DNA from: an uncultured Rothia sp.
Lineage (GTDB): Bacteria; Actinomycetota; Actinomycetes; Actinomycetales; Micrococcaceae
Length of the DNA stretch: 13,860 bases
Direction of reading: 5' to 3'
Assembly: GCF_937976295.1 (NCBI RefSeq)
Contig: NZ_CALJRY010000121.1
Span: 1-13,860, forward strand
The first letter of the stretch is position 1, and each line of letters opens with the position of its first letter. The notes below the pieces were generated by a model that was given only the letters and a program-made list of their open reading frames with translations, did not search any database and was not told where the DNA came from. Made by a program: the position numbers and the translations under genes. This document shows positions 1 through 6,503 of the stretch, piece after piece.

Positions 1-341
1 ACTGCATACTTTCCGTAGTAAATATATTTCCATGCCAGAATTTTTATGCACACTCCGGGGCTAGTCACGCGGCGAACTCAAAAACAGTGCTGAAAATATA
101 TAGTGTGACGCGCGGCTCTCTCTTTGAGTCAAGCTGAACCATAAGTCTCGCCTAAACCCCTCAATATCCCTCAGAAAGTGACCTGCACTCAGCGCAAACA
201 CCCCGCAAAATGCTACGGTAAGGGTGCTTTATAAACACTCTGTCACCAACTAAGCTGTCTGAGTGAATGCCCCGCAATACTGATATTGAGGGGTCTCGCC
301 ACAATGACCGAGGTGACCACACAGGAAGAAGGCACGCACCG
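1..341 (+). promoter_or_regulatory. Non-coding leader upstream of hmp
   Basis: I see no gene in these 341 bases. The left half is AT-rich and holds a 10-bp palindrome (AAATATATTT, 20-29) and a -10-like TATAGT (99-104). A second -10-like TATAAA lies at 230-235 inside an imperfect dyad (224-238). Neither has a convincing -35. Nested inverted repeats (156-168/282-294 and 186-192/259-265) surround the second candidate. Open frames on either strand here look like chance. The region most likely holds the hmp promoter and its nitric-oxide or redox control. I cannot assign an NsrR, Fur or other known box with confidence. Confidence 0.55.
156..294. repeat. Nested inverted repeat in the hmp leader
   Basis: The outer arms are ACCCCTCAATATC (156-168) and GATATTGAGGGGT (282-294), a perfect 13-bp inverted repeat. 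Inside, CACTCAG (186-192) pairs with CTGAGTG (259-265). Both pairs are centred on about 225, so they could form one long stem with interior loops in RNA, or serve as paired protein sites in DNA. An 8-bp direct repeat, GTCTCGCC, lies at 145-152 and 293-300, next to each outer arm. The right arm ends 47 bases before the hmp start codon. Confidence 0.7.
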
Positions 342-1523
342 ATGCTCTCCGAGAAGTCCCGCCCCATTATTGAGGCAACGCTGCCCATCATTGCTGAGCG
401 CATTAACGACATCACCCCCGACTTCTACCGTCGAATGTTCGCCGCCCGCCCCGACCTGATGGACGGCATGTTCTCCCGCTCCTCCCAGCTTGAAGGCACT
501 CAGCCCCGCGCACTGGCTGGCTCCATCGCAGTATTCGCTTCCTACATTGTCGAGCACCCGGACTCCTACCCGGACGAGGTCCTCTCCCGCGTTGCACACA
601 AGCACGCATCCCTGGGCCTGAAGGAAGAAGAGTACCCCACCGTCTACAAGTACCTCTTCGAGGCAATCGCTGCTAACCTGGGCGACCTGGCTACCCCCGA
701 AATCGTTGAGGCATGGACCGAGGTCTACTGGCTCATGGGCAACGCCCTCATCAAGCTGGAGAAGGGCCTGTACGCCTCCCAGGCAAACGACGTCATGTTC
801 GCACCCTTCAAGCTCGTTGACCGCAAGGAGACCGGTGAGAACGTCGTAGTTCTGACCTTCGAGCCCGCCGACGAGACCCCCATGACCGAGTCCAAGGGCG
901 GCCAGTACATCTCCATCGTCGTTCCCGCACGTGACGGTCTGCGCCAGGCACGCCAGTACACCCTGCTGCCCAGCGAAAAGAACCAGCGCCGCATCGCTGT
1001 GAAGCTCGACCCCAACGGCGAGATGACCTCCATCCTGCACGAGCTGGAAGTTGGCGCAGTCGTCGAAATCTCCAACCCCTACGGTGACCTGACTCTGGAA
1101 GGCTTTGGCGATCCCGAGGCGCCCCTGTACCTCTTCTCCGCAGGCATCGGCACCACCCCCATGCTCAGCTTCCTCTCCGAGCTGGTTGAGAAGGGCTCCG
1201 AGCGTCCCGTGACCGTGGTTCACGCAGACCGCCGCCTGGACACCTGGCCCCTGCGCGAAGAGCTCACCGAGCTCATCGGCAAGCTGCCCAACGCACGCCT
1301 CGTATCCTTCATCGAGGGCGAAGGCGGCGACTTCACCGGCCGCGTCGACGTATCCAAGCTGGATGTTCCCGCCAACGCTAACGTTTACCTCTGCGGCCCG
1401 CTGCCCTTCATGCAGGGTGTACGCTCCGCACTGGTGGAGGCAGGCGTTCCCGGCAAGAACATCAACTACGAGATCTTCGGCCCCGACCAGTGGATGCTCC
1501 ACGACCAGGCACGCGAGGCGTAA
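342..1523 (+). CDS. hmp: Flavohemoglobin (nitric oxide dioxygenase)
   Basis: This 393-residue cytoplasmic protein uses heme, FAD and NAD(P)H to oxidise nitric oxide to nitrate. The globin domain (about 1-140) shows B10 Tyr29 (FYRRMF), E7 Gln54, proximal His88 (AHKHAS) and Tyr98. The FAD domain carries RQYT (204-207), a variant of the usual RxYS. The NAD(P)H domain carries GIGTTPM (268-274) and CGPLPFM (351-357), and the protein ends with the family's YEIFGP (376-381). The ATG at 342 is chosen over an upstream in-frame ATG at 267 because it follows AGGAAG (323-328) and gives the family N-terminus MLSEKS and the usual length of about 395. The gene stands alone, convergent with manB, behind a long leader. 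C-ending codons dominate, suggesting good expression. It fits a nitrate- and nitrite-exposed host niche, which is an inference. Confidence 0.95.
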   Translation: MLSEKSRPIIEATLPIIAERINDITPDFYRRMFAARPDLMDGMFSRSSQLEGTQPRALAGSIAVFASYIVEHPDSYPDEVLSRVAHKHASLGLKEEEYPTVYKYLFEAIAANLGDLATPEIVEAWTEVYWLMGNALIKLEKGLYASQANDVMFAPFKLVDRKETGENVVVLTFEPADETPMTESKGGQYISIVVPARDGLRQARQYTLLPSEKNQRRIAVKLDPNGEMTSILHELEVGAVVEISNPYGDLTLEGFGDPEAPLYLFSAGIGTTPMLSFLSELVEKGSERPVTVVHADRRLDTWPLREELTELIGKLPNARLVSFIEGEGGDFTGRVDVSKLDVPANANVYLCGPLPFMQGVRSALVEAGVPGKNINYEIFGPDQWMLHDQAREA

Positions 1524-1558
1524 AAACCGCGTAAGCCGGCTCGTCCGCTAGGTTTCTT

Positions 1559-1606
1559 AAACCCGGCTAGGTTCTTTCTCTGAGACAGAAGAACCTAGCC
1601 GGGTTT
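1559..1606. terminator. 18-bp perfect hairpin after hmp, probably bidirectional
   Basis: The arms AAACCCGGCTAGGTTCTT (1559-1576) and AAGAACCTAGCCGGGTTT (1589-1606) pair perfectly around a 12-base loop. The A and T ends of the stem give a short U-run on either strand but no long tail. It lies 35 bases after the hmp stop and before the convergent manB, so it probably ends hmp transcripts and may also stop manB readthrough. Confidence 0.8.
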
Positions 1607-1622
1607 AGAACTTAAGAAAAAG

Positions 1623-1655
1623 ATCCCGCCCGCAGATTGTTTCTGCGGGCGGGAT
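1623..1655 (-). terminator. Rho-independent terminator of manB
   Basis: The arms ATCCCGCCCGCAGA (1623-1636) and TCTGCGGGCGGGAT (1642-1655) form a 14-bp perfect GC-rich stem with a 5-base loop. On the minus strand the stem is followed by a run of U (complement of AAAAAG, 1617-1622), the classic arrangement. It lies 20 bases after the manB stop. On the plus strand the tail is only ATATTTA, so it acts mainly on manB. Confidence 0.88.
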
Positions 1656-1675
1656 ATTTAGTAGCTAGCTAGTGC

Positions 1676-3082
1676 TTAGCCCTGGCGAACCAGAGCCAGA
1701 ACCTCATCGCGGACGCGCTCCATGGTCTCAACATCCGGTGCCTCAAGGTTCAGGCGCAGGAACGGCTCGGTGTTCGAAGGACGCAGGTTAACCCACCAAC
1801 CCTCTTCGGTGTTGGTGAAGGTGGTGCCGTCGGAGTCCTCAACAACCACGGGAGCGTTAGCGTAGTGTGCACGCACGCGGTCCACAGCGGCAGCCTTGTC
1901 TTCCAGCTCGGAGTTAATCTCACCGGAAGCAACGTACGGGGAGTACTTCGCGCTAATCGCAGAGAGAGGCTCCTCGCCGCCACCCAGAGCAGCCAGCACG
2001 TGCATTGCAGCGAGCATACCGGTGTCTGCGTTGAAGAAGTCCTTGAAGTAGTAGTGAGCGGAATGCTCGCCACCGAAAACGCCGTTCTCCTTGGCCATAA
2101 CAGCCTTGATGAAGGAGTGGCCCACGCGGGTCTTCACTGCGCGGCCGCCCAGCTTCTCAACCAGCTCAGGAACAGCCTTCGAGGTAATCAGGTTGTAGAT
2201 GATGACGGGCTCTTCGTTGCCCTCTGCCTTTGCACGAGCAATCTCGCGCTCAGCAACCAGGGCGGTCACAGCCGAAGGAGTGACGGGCTCACCCTTCTCG
2301 TCGATGACGAAGCAACGGTCAGCGTCACCGTCAAATGCCAGACCAATGTCAGCACCGTGCTCAACAACAGCCTTCTGCAGGTCAACCAGGTTAGCCGGCT
2401 CCAGCGGGTTAGCCGGGTGGTTCGGGAAGGTGCCGTCCAGCTCGAAGTACAGGGGAACGATTTCCAGGGGCAGGCCCGGCAGGATGGTGTCGCCCAGAAC
2501 AGCGGGAGTGGTCATACCACCCATGCCGTTACCGGCGTCAACAACAACCTTCAGGGGGCGGATGGAAGACAGGTCTACCAGCTTGCGCAGGTACTCTGCG
2601 TAGGGCTTGAGGATGTCCTTCTCAGTAACGGTGCCGACCTTCTCCACCGAAGGAATCTCGCCAGCGTCCAGGTACTTCTGAGCCAGGTCACGAATGTCGA
2701 ACAGGCCGGACTCGGAGGACAGCGGAACAGCGCCAGCCTTGGCCATCTTCATACCGTTGTACTCTGCGGGGTTGTGGCTAGCGGTGAAGGTAACACCGGC
2801 AGCGTTCTCAACGCCACATGCGAAGTACAGAACGTCAGTGGAGATCAGGCCGATCTTCTCAACATTTGCGCCGCGAGCGGTTGCACCCTGGGCGAATGCA
2901 TCCATGAATTCGGGGGAGGAGGGGCGCATGTCGCCACCGACCAGAATGGTCTGGCCCTCCAGGCCCAGAACGTCTACGAAAGCCGCGCCAGTAGCACGAA
3001 CAGTCTCTGCGGTAATGGTCTCGCCGACGATGCCACGCACGTCGTACGCTTTGAATGAGTCATGTAGATTAATAGTAGTCAC
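1676..3082 (-). CDS. manB: Phosphomannomutase/phosphoglucomutase
   Basis: This 468-residue cytoplasmic enzyme of the alpha-D-phosphohexomutase family interconverts mannose-6-phosphate and mannose-1-phosphate (often glucose phosphates too), supplying GDP-mannose for cell-wall glycans. All four family loops are present: the phosphoserine loop TASHNP with Ser102, the Mg2+ loop DGDADR (251-256), the sugar-binding GGEHS (337-341) and the phosphate-binding RPSNTEP (434-440). The N-terminal KAYDVRG is typical. I chose the GTG at 3082, giving MTTINLHDSFKAYDVRG. A TTG ten codons upstream is possible. TAGAAT ends 7 bases before the GTG, matching a leaderless actinobacterial start. Divergent manA supplies its mannose-6-phosphate. 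Whether it prefers mannose or glucose phosphate (ManB or PgcA type) cannot be read here. The manA partner favours mannose. Confidence 0.93.
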   Translation of the reverse strand: MTTINLHDSFKAYDVRGIVGETITAETVRATGAAFVDVLGLEGQTILVGGDMRPSSPEFMDAFAQGATARGANVEKIGLISTDVLYFACGVENAAGVTFTASHNPAEYNGMKMAKAGAVPLSSESGLFDIRDLAQKYLDAGEIPSVEKVGTVTEKDILKPYAEYLRKLVDLSSIRPLKVVVDAGNGMGGMTTPAVLGDTILPGLPLEIVPLYFELDGTFPNHPANPLEPANLVDLQKAVVEHGADIGLAFDGDADRCFVIDEKGEPVTPSAVTALVAEREIARAKAEGNEEPVIIYNLITSKAVPELVEKLGGRAVKTRVGHSFIKAVMAKENGVFGGEHSAHYYFKDFFNADTGMLAAMHVLAALGGGEEPLSAISAKYSPYVASGEINSELEDKAAAVDRVRAHYANAPVVVEDSDGTTFTNTEEGWWVNLRPSNTEPFLRLNLEAPDVETMERVRDEVLALVRQG

Positions 3083-3089
3083 GCCTTTT

Positions 3090-3095
3090 ATTCTA
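3090..3095 (-). promoter_or_regulatory. manB -10 element, leaderless-type spacing
   Basis: On the minus strand TAGAAT (TANNNT class) is followed by AAAAGGC and then GTG. A transcript starting about 7 bases after the -10 would begin at or next to the GTG, as in leaderless actinobacterial mRNAs. The only purine-rich stretch, AAAAGG, is one base from the GTG and too close for an ordinary ribosome binding site. Confidence 0.6.
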
Positions 3096-3120
3096 GCGGT
3101 AAAGAAGTGCAACTAGCCTC

Positions 3121-3126
3121 TATAAT
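3121..3126 (+). promoter_or_regulatory. Candidate manA -10 element
   Basis: A perfect TATAAT stands 94 bases before the chosen manA start. No good -35 is visible at 16-18 bases upstream, so it may need an activator or tolerate a weak -35. The untranslated leader would be about 85-90 bases. It includes AAAACC (3135-3140) and GGTTTT (3164-3169) followed by further T, a weak terminator-like dyad. The manB -10 lies 25 bases to the left, so polymerases for the two genes would interfere. Confidence 0.55.
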
Positions 3127-3219
3127 GGGCAGGTAAAACCTTATAAATTCCGCTGAATGAATGGGTTTTTTATCACTTCACTTACTTCAAACAACTCACG
3201 TCGAGAGGTATTTTCCCCC

Positions 3220-4407
3220 ATGGGTGAGATTTTTTCCCTAAAAAACCAGATTCAGAATTATGCGTGGGGTTCCCGTGAAATTCTCGGACGCATGCGCGGC
3301 GTGCCCGTCCCCACCGAGCAGCCTGAGGCTGAGGTGTGGGTTGGCGCGCATCCGGCTGCGCCCTCCCGTGCAACCGTTGATGGTACCGAGTCCCCGCTCA
3401 ATGAGCTGATTGTGGAGAACCCCTCCCGCTTCCTGCGCCCGGACCGTACCTCCGATTGGTTCCCCTTCCTCTTTAAGATCCTTGCGATTGATGCGCCCCT
3501 GTCCATTCAGGTGCACCCCACCCCCGAGCAGGCGATTGCAGGTTTCGAGGATGAGCAGGCACGCGGCATCGCGATCGACGCGCCGCACCGCAACTACAAG
3601 GACCGCTACTCCAAGCCTGAAACCGTCATTGCGCTGACCCAGATGCGCGTGCTCACCGGTGTACGCACCTCCGCGCAGCTGGCAGAGCTTGCCGAGGCGT
3701 TCAAGGCCGACTGGCTGGCAGAGCGTGTGGAGCTTACCCCCAAACAGCTGCTGACCGAGATTATTCGCATGCCTGAAGAGACCGCCACCGCGGCTGTTGA
3801 GCAGCTTGTCGAGGCGGCAGCACAGCTGACCGACGCCGAGAACCCCGTCATCGCTGACGCCGCTGAGCTCGTGCAGATTGTTGCCGGCAAGTACCCCGGC
3901 GACCGCGGTCTGCTCGTCGCTTTCGTCATGAACCTGGTTCACCTGGCGCCGGGCGAATCCGCCTTCACCCCCGACGGTCAGGTGCACGCCTACGTCTCCG
4001 GTACCGCTATTGAGCTGATGAACCCCTCCGATAACGTGATGCGTGCCGGTCTGACCGCAAAGCACATCGACACCGAGGAGCTCATTAAGGTTCTGGGTGA
4101 AAGCCAGGACGCCCCGGTTATTCAGCGCCCCACCCCCGAGAATGCGCCCGTGGGCACCTACGCCATGTGGGATGAACGCATGAGCGTGACCCGCATCCGC
4201 GTTGAAGAGGGTAAGCCGCAGGAATACACCTTCGAGGGCATTAGCGCCGCGCTGAGCGTATCCGGCGAAATCACCATTCACACAGCCGACGGCAACGGCA
4301 CCGAGGAATTTGTGCTGGGTGCTACCGAGTCGGTACTGCACGTGGGAGAGCCCTCGGTGGCAACCCTCAGCGGTAGCGGTGAGCTGTACATCGCTTCTTA
4401 CGTCTAG
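3220..4407 (+). CDS. manA: Mannose-6-phosphate isomerase, type I (class I)
   Basis: This 395-residue cytoplasmic zinc enzyme interconverts fructose-6-phosphate and mannose-6-phosphate, the entry to GDP-mannose and the exit for mannose use. The metal ligands fall where the E. coli enzyme has them: Gln97 and His99 (SIQVHP), Glu134 (KPE) and His256 (QVHAY). The catalytic Arg275 region (NPSDNVMRAGLT) is present. The N-terminus QIQNYAWGS is the family signature. The ATG at 3220 is preferred over an in-frame ATG at 3157 because it starts just before the conserved region and follows GAGAGG (3203-3208), though the spacing of 11 is long. It is transcribed away from manB, whose product takes the next pathway step, so the pair is probably co-controlled from the shared spacer. 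Confidence 0.95.
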   Translation: MGEIFSLKNQIQNYAWGSREILGRMRGVPVPTEQPEAEVWVGAHPAAPSRATVDGTESPLNELIVENPSRFLRPDRTSDWFPFLFKILAIDAPLSIQVHPTPEQAIAGFEDEQARGIAIDAPHRNYKDRYSKPETVIALTQMRVLTGVRTSAQLAELAEAFKADWLAERVELTPKQLLTEIIRMPEETATAAVEQLVEAAAQLTDAENPVIADAAELVQIVAGKYPGDRGLLVAFVMNLVHLAPGESAFTPDGQVHAYVSGTAIELMNPSDNVMRAGLTAKHIDTEELIKVLGESQDAPVIQRPTPENAPVGTYAMWDERMSVTRIRVEEGKPQEYTFEGISAALSVSGEITIHTADGNGTEEFVLGATESVLHVGEPSVATLSGSGELYIASYV

Positions 4408-4538
4408 TCTTACTTCTAGGCTTTATATCTAGGCATGACGTCTGGGAAACGTCTCGAGGTACTCTCTTTAGACACTTAAATCCAGACAGATAAATGGAGC
4501 GTTCAAAAAAGATTGTTCCGTGCATGACGCGCATAAAG

Positions 4539-4590
4539 AATCCACGTTCTTTCTTACCTTTAAATAAGGTGAGGGGGCGTGGATTTTTTA
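4539..4590 (+). terminator. Rho-independent terminator downstream of manA
   Basis: The outer arms AATCCACG (4539-4546) and CGTGGATT (4578-4585) run into TTTTATTT. An inner hairpin, CTTACCTT/AAGGTGAG around TAAAT (4553-4573, one G-U pair), stacks within the loop. The two-part stem with a U-run is a strong terminator for plus-strand transcripts. It lies 131 bases after the manA stop, so manA mRNA has a longish 3' tail. Confidence 0.85.
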
Positions 4591-4633
4591 TTTCCTCGAT
4601 GCGCGGTGGGAGGGGCTTTTTATGTTGACCCTA

Positions 4634-4660
4634 CAGAATGTGTTCTGAGTAACCTATAAT
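4634..4660 (+). promoter_or_regulatory. Promoter with overlapping dyad, ACT/UPF0210 operon
   Basis: A perfect TATAAT -10 (4655-4660) is preceded by the dyad CAGAA-TGTG-TTCTG (4634-4647), which occupies the -35 position. Transcription would start near 4667, giving a leader of about 75 bases. A dyad over the -35 is the usual place for a repressor, or for an activator replacing a poor -35. It does not match the LexA box. Confidence 0.5.
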
Positions 4661-4741
4661 TGGTCTTATAAATATGCGTATGCGTGTGCCTTTATGCACC
4701 TCTTCCTTAGGTACGCAGCCCCAAACCACTAGGAGAACACC

Positions 4742-5011
4742 GTGAAGATCATCCTCACCGTCACAGGCATCGACCACGAAGGCATCATCGCCGCCGTGAC
4801 CGCAGCCCTCGCCGAGCGCAAGGTCAACGTCCTCGACGTCTCCCAGACCATCATGGGCGAATACTTCACCATGATTATGCACTGCTCCTTCGACGAAACG
4901 CAGCAGAACCTCATCGACCTGCAGGAAGCCATGGTAGGTGTCGAGCACGAACAGAAGGTACAGATTCGCATCCAGGCGGAATCCATCTTCCAGGCAATGC
5001 ACACCATCTAG
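4742..5011 (+). CDS. ACT-domain protein, UPF0237 family
   Basis: This 89-residue cytoplasmic protein consists of a single ACT domain. It opens with the beta-strand and ligand loop ILTVTGIDHEGIIAAVTAAL (4-23), followed by the helix and the second strand NVLDVSQTIMGEYFTMIMHC. ACT domains bind amino acids or similar small ligands, usually as dimers. The GTG at 4742 is chosen because AGGAGA (4731-4736) precedes it at good spacing, and the length equals the family's usual 88-90 residues. The UPF0210 gene starts 10 bases after the stop. This neighbourhood is conserved in distant bacteria, for example the adjacent pneumococcal genes as I recall. A likely role is a small ligand-sensing regulator of the UPF0210 partner, which is an inference. 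No enzymatic residues are expected. Confidence 0.9.
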   Translation: MKIILTVTGIDHEGIIAAVTAALAERKVNVLDVSQTIMGEYFTMIMHCSFDETQQNLIDLQEAMVGVEHEQKVQIRIQAESIFQAMHTI

Positions 5012-5021
5012 GGCTCCACTT

Positions 5022-6377
5022 ATGCGCAACACCAACATTCTAGAAACCATCCGAATGATCGAGGAGCAGAAGCTCGACATTCGCACCGTCACCATGGGCA
5101 TCTCCCTGCTCGACTGCGCCGATTCCGACGGCGAAGTAGCCCGCAAGAAGATCTACGACAAAATCACCAGCCGCGCCGCACACCTCGTCAGCGTCTGCGA
5201 AGATATCGAAGCTGAGCTTGGCATCCCGATCGTCAACAAGCGCATCGCCGTCACCCCCATCGCGCTGGTGGCAGGCGCCTCCAACGATGAGGACTACGTA
5301 GAATTCGCCCGCACCCTCGACGCGGCAGCCAAGGCAGTCGGCGTGAACTTCGTCGGCGGCTTCAGCGCCCTCGTCGATAAGGGCATGACCCCCGCCGACG
5401 AAAAGCTGATTCGCTCCATCCCGCGAGCGCTCGCAGAAACCGACGTGGTCTGCTCCTCCGTAGACATCGGCTCCTCCCGCGCCGGCATCAACATGAGCGC
5501 CGTCAAGCTCATGGGTGAGACCATCCGCGCCACCGCAGACCTGACTGCGGACACACACGGCTTCGGCTGCGCCAAGCTCGTCGTCTTCGCGAACGCCGTC
5601 AGCGATAACCCCTTCATGGCGGGCGCATTCCACGGTGTGCAGGAGGCAGACACCACCATCTCCGTGGGTGTCTCCGGCCCCGGCGTGGTACACCGCGCCC
5701 TGCAGAAGGTCCGCGGGGAATCCTTCGACACCTGCGCCGAAGAAATCAAGAAGGCAGCCTTCAAGATTACCCGCGTCGGTCAGCTGGTCGGTACCCTCGC
5801 CTCCGAGCGTCTGGGCGTGCCCTTCAACATTATTGACCTCTCCCTGGCACCCACCGCAGAGATTGGCGACTCGGTCGCGCACATCCTCGAAGAGATGGGC
5901 CTGGAAACCGTCGGTACCCACGGCACCGTTGCGGCACTTGCGCTACTCAACGATGCGGTGAAGAAGGGCGGCCTCATGGCATGCTCAAATGTCGGTGGCC
6001 TCTCCGGCTCCTTCATTCCAATCTCTGAGGATATCGGCATGATTGAATCCGCGGCAGCCGGCAACATCACCCTGGACAAGCTCGAAGCAATGACCGCCAT
6101 CTGCTCCGTCGGCCTGGACATGGTCGCGGTCCCCGGCGACACCCCCGCCGCAACCCTCGCCGCAATGATTGCCGACGAGGCAGCGATCGGCGTGATGAAC
6201 CACAAGACCACCGCGGTCCGCGTCATCCCGGCGGTCGGCCTGGGCGTAGGCGACATGGTTGAATTTGGTGGCCTGCTCGGTCGCGCACCCGTCATGCCCA
6301 CCCACACCCCCAGCGCGGAGGCATTTATCGCCCGTTGCGGTCGTATTCCGTCGCCGGTTCACGGTTTCCGCAACTAA
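5022..6377 (+). CDS. UPF0210 (DUF711) family protein
   Basis: This 451-residue cytoplasmic protein has the standard family length. Its structural relatives have a ten-stranded barrel resembling pyruvate formate-lyase, but no reaction is established to my knowledge. Family landmarks are MGISLLDC (25-32), THGFGCAKLVVFANAVSDNP (178-197), GGLSGSFIPISEDIGM (325-340), NHKTTAVRVIP (393-403) and the C-terminal CGRIPSPVHGFRN. The cysteines Cys32, Cys144, Cys183, Cys321 and Cys439 could matter to catalysis, but I cannot rank them. The ATG at 5022 is chosen because AGGG (5010-5013, overlapping the upstream stop) precedes it. An in-frame ATG at 4938 would overlap the ACT gene by 74 bases and adds basic, unconserved residues. 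It is co-transcribed and probably translationally coupled with the ACT gene. Codons are strongly C-ending. Confidence 0.92.
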   Translation: MRNTNILETIRMIEEQKLDIRTVTMGISLLDCADSDGEVARKKIYDKITSRAAHLVSVCEDIEAELGIPIVNKRIAVTPIALVAGASNDEDYVEFARTLDAAAKAVGVNFVGGFSALVDKGMTPADEKLIRSIPRALAETDVVCSSVDIGSSRAGINMSAVKLMGETIRATADLTADTHGFGCAKLVVFANAVSDNPFMAGAFHGVQEADTTISVGVSGPGVVHRALQKVRGESFDTCAEEIKKAAFKITRVGQLVGTLASERLGVPFNIIDLSLAPTAEIGDSVAHILEEMGLETVGTHGTVAALALLNDAVKKGGLMACSNVGGLSGSFIPISEDIGMIESAAAGNITLDKLEAMTAICSVGLDMVAVPGDTPAATLAAMIADEAAIGVMNHKTTAVRVIPAVGLGVGDMVEFGGLLGRAPVMPTHTPSAEAFIARCGRIPSPVHGFRN

Positions 6378-6436
6378 GCTTGATTCCGTAACTAAGCTCT
6401 GGGGGCGCTGAGGACCACCAGAAAACCAGCAGAAAC

Positions 6437-6477
6437 AAGGGGAGGCACCGAAGAATTTTTCTTCGGTGCCTCCCCTT
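6437..6477. terminator. Long perfect hairpin between convergent genes
   Basis: The arms AAGGGGAGGCACCGAAG (6437-6453) and CTTCGGTGCCTCCCCTT (6461-6477) are perfect. Two further A-T pairs extend the stem to 19 bp with a 3-base loop, so the T-run sits in the hairpin tip rather than after it. The hairpin lies 59 bases after the UPF0210 stop and 26 bases after the holB stop. It should end transcription from both sides, though neither flank has a proper U-tail. Confidence 0.8.
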
Positions 6478-6503
6478 GCGCTGTATGAGCTGCTAAGAAA
6501 CGT

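Larger units (their letters stand above)
4408..4741 (+). promoter_or_regulatory. Intergenic region manA to ACT-domain gene
   Basis: No gene is visible in these 334 bases. From left to right they hold three TCTAG copies (the first overlapping the manA stop), a GACGT/ACGTC inverted repeat (4437-4441/4449-4453), a strong terminator (4539-4590) and the promoter of the next operon with a dyad. A TTGACC at 4625-4630 looks like a -35 but is 24 bases from the TATAAT, too far for an ordinary promoter. Confidence 0.6.

Noticed and set aside
161..415. 84-codon minus-strand frame in the hmp leader
   Set aside because: No ribosome binding site or family resemblance, and it overlaps the start of hmp. The leader repeats explain the sequence better.
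243..1502. 419-codon open frame on the minus strand opposite hmp
   Set aside because: It is antisense to a certain gene, has low-complexity Val/Gly/Leu-rich composition, no recognisable motif, and arises from the C-ending codons of hmp.
4634..4647. LexA/SOS box
   Set aside because: The dyad CAGAA-N4-TTCTG does not match the Gram-positive CGAAC-N4-GTTCG pattern.
4625..4660. TTGACC plus TATAAT as a standard promoter
   Set aside because: The spacer is 24 bases, far beyond 16-18, so TTGACC is probably not the -35 used.
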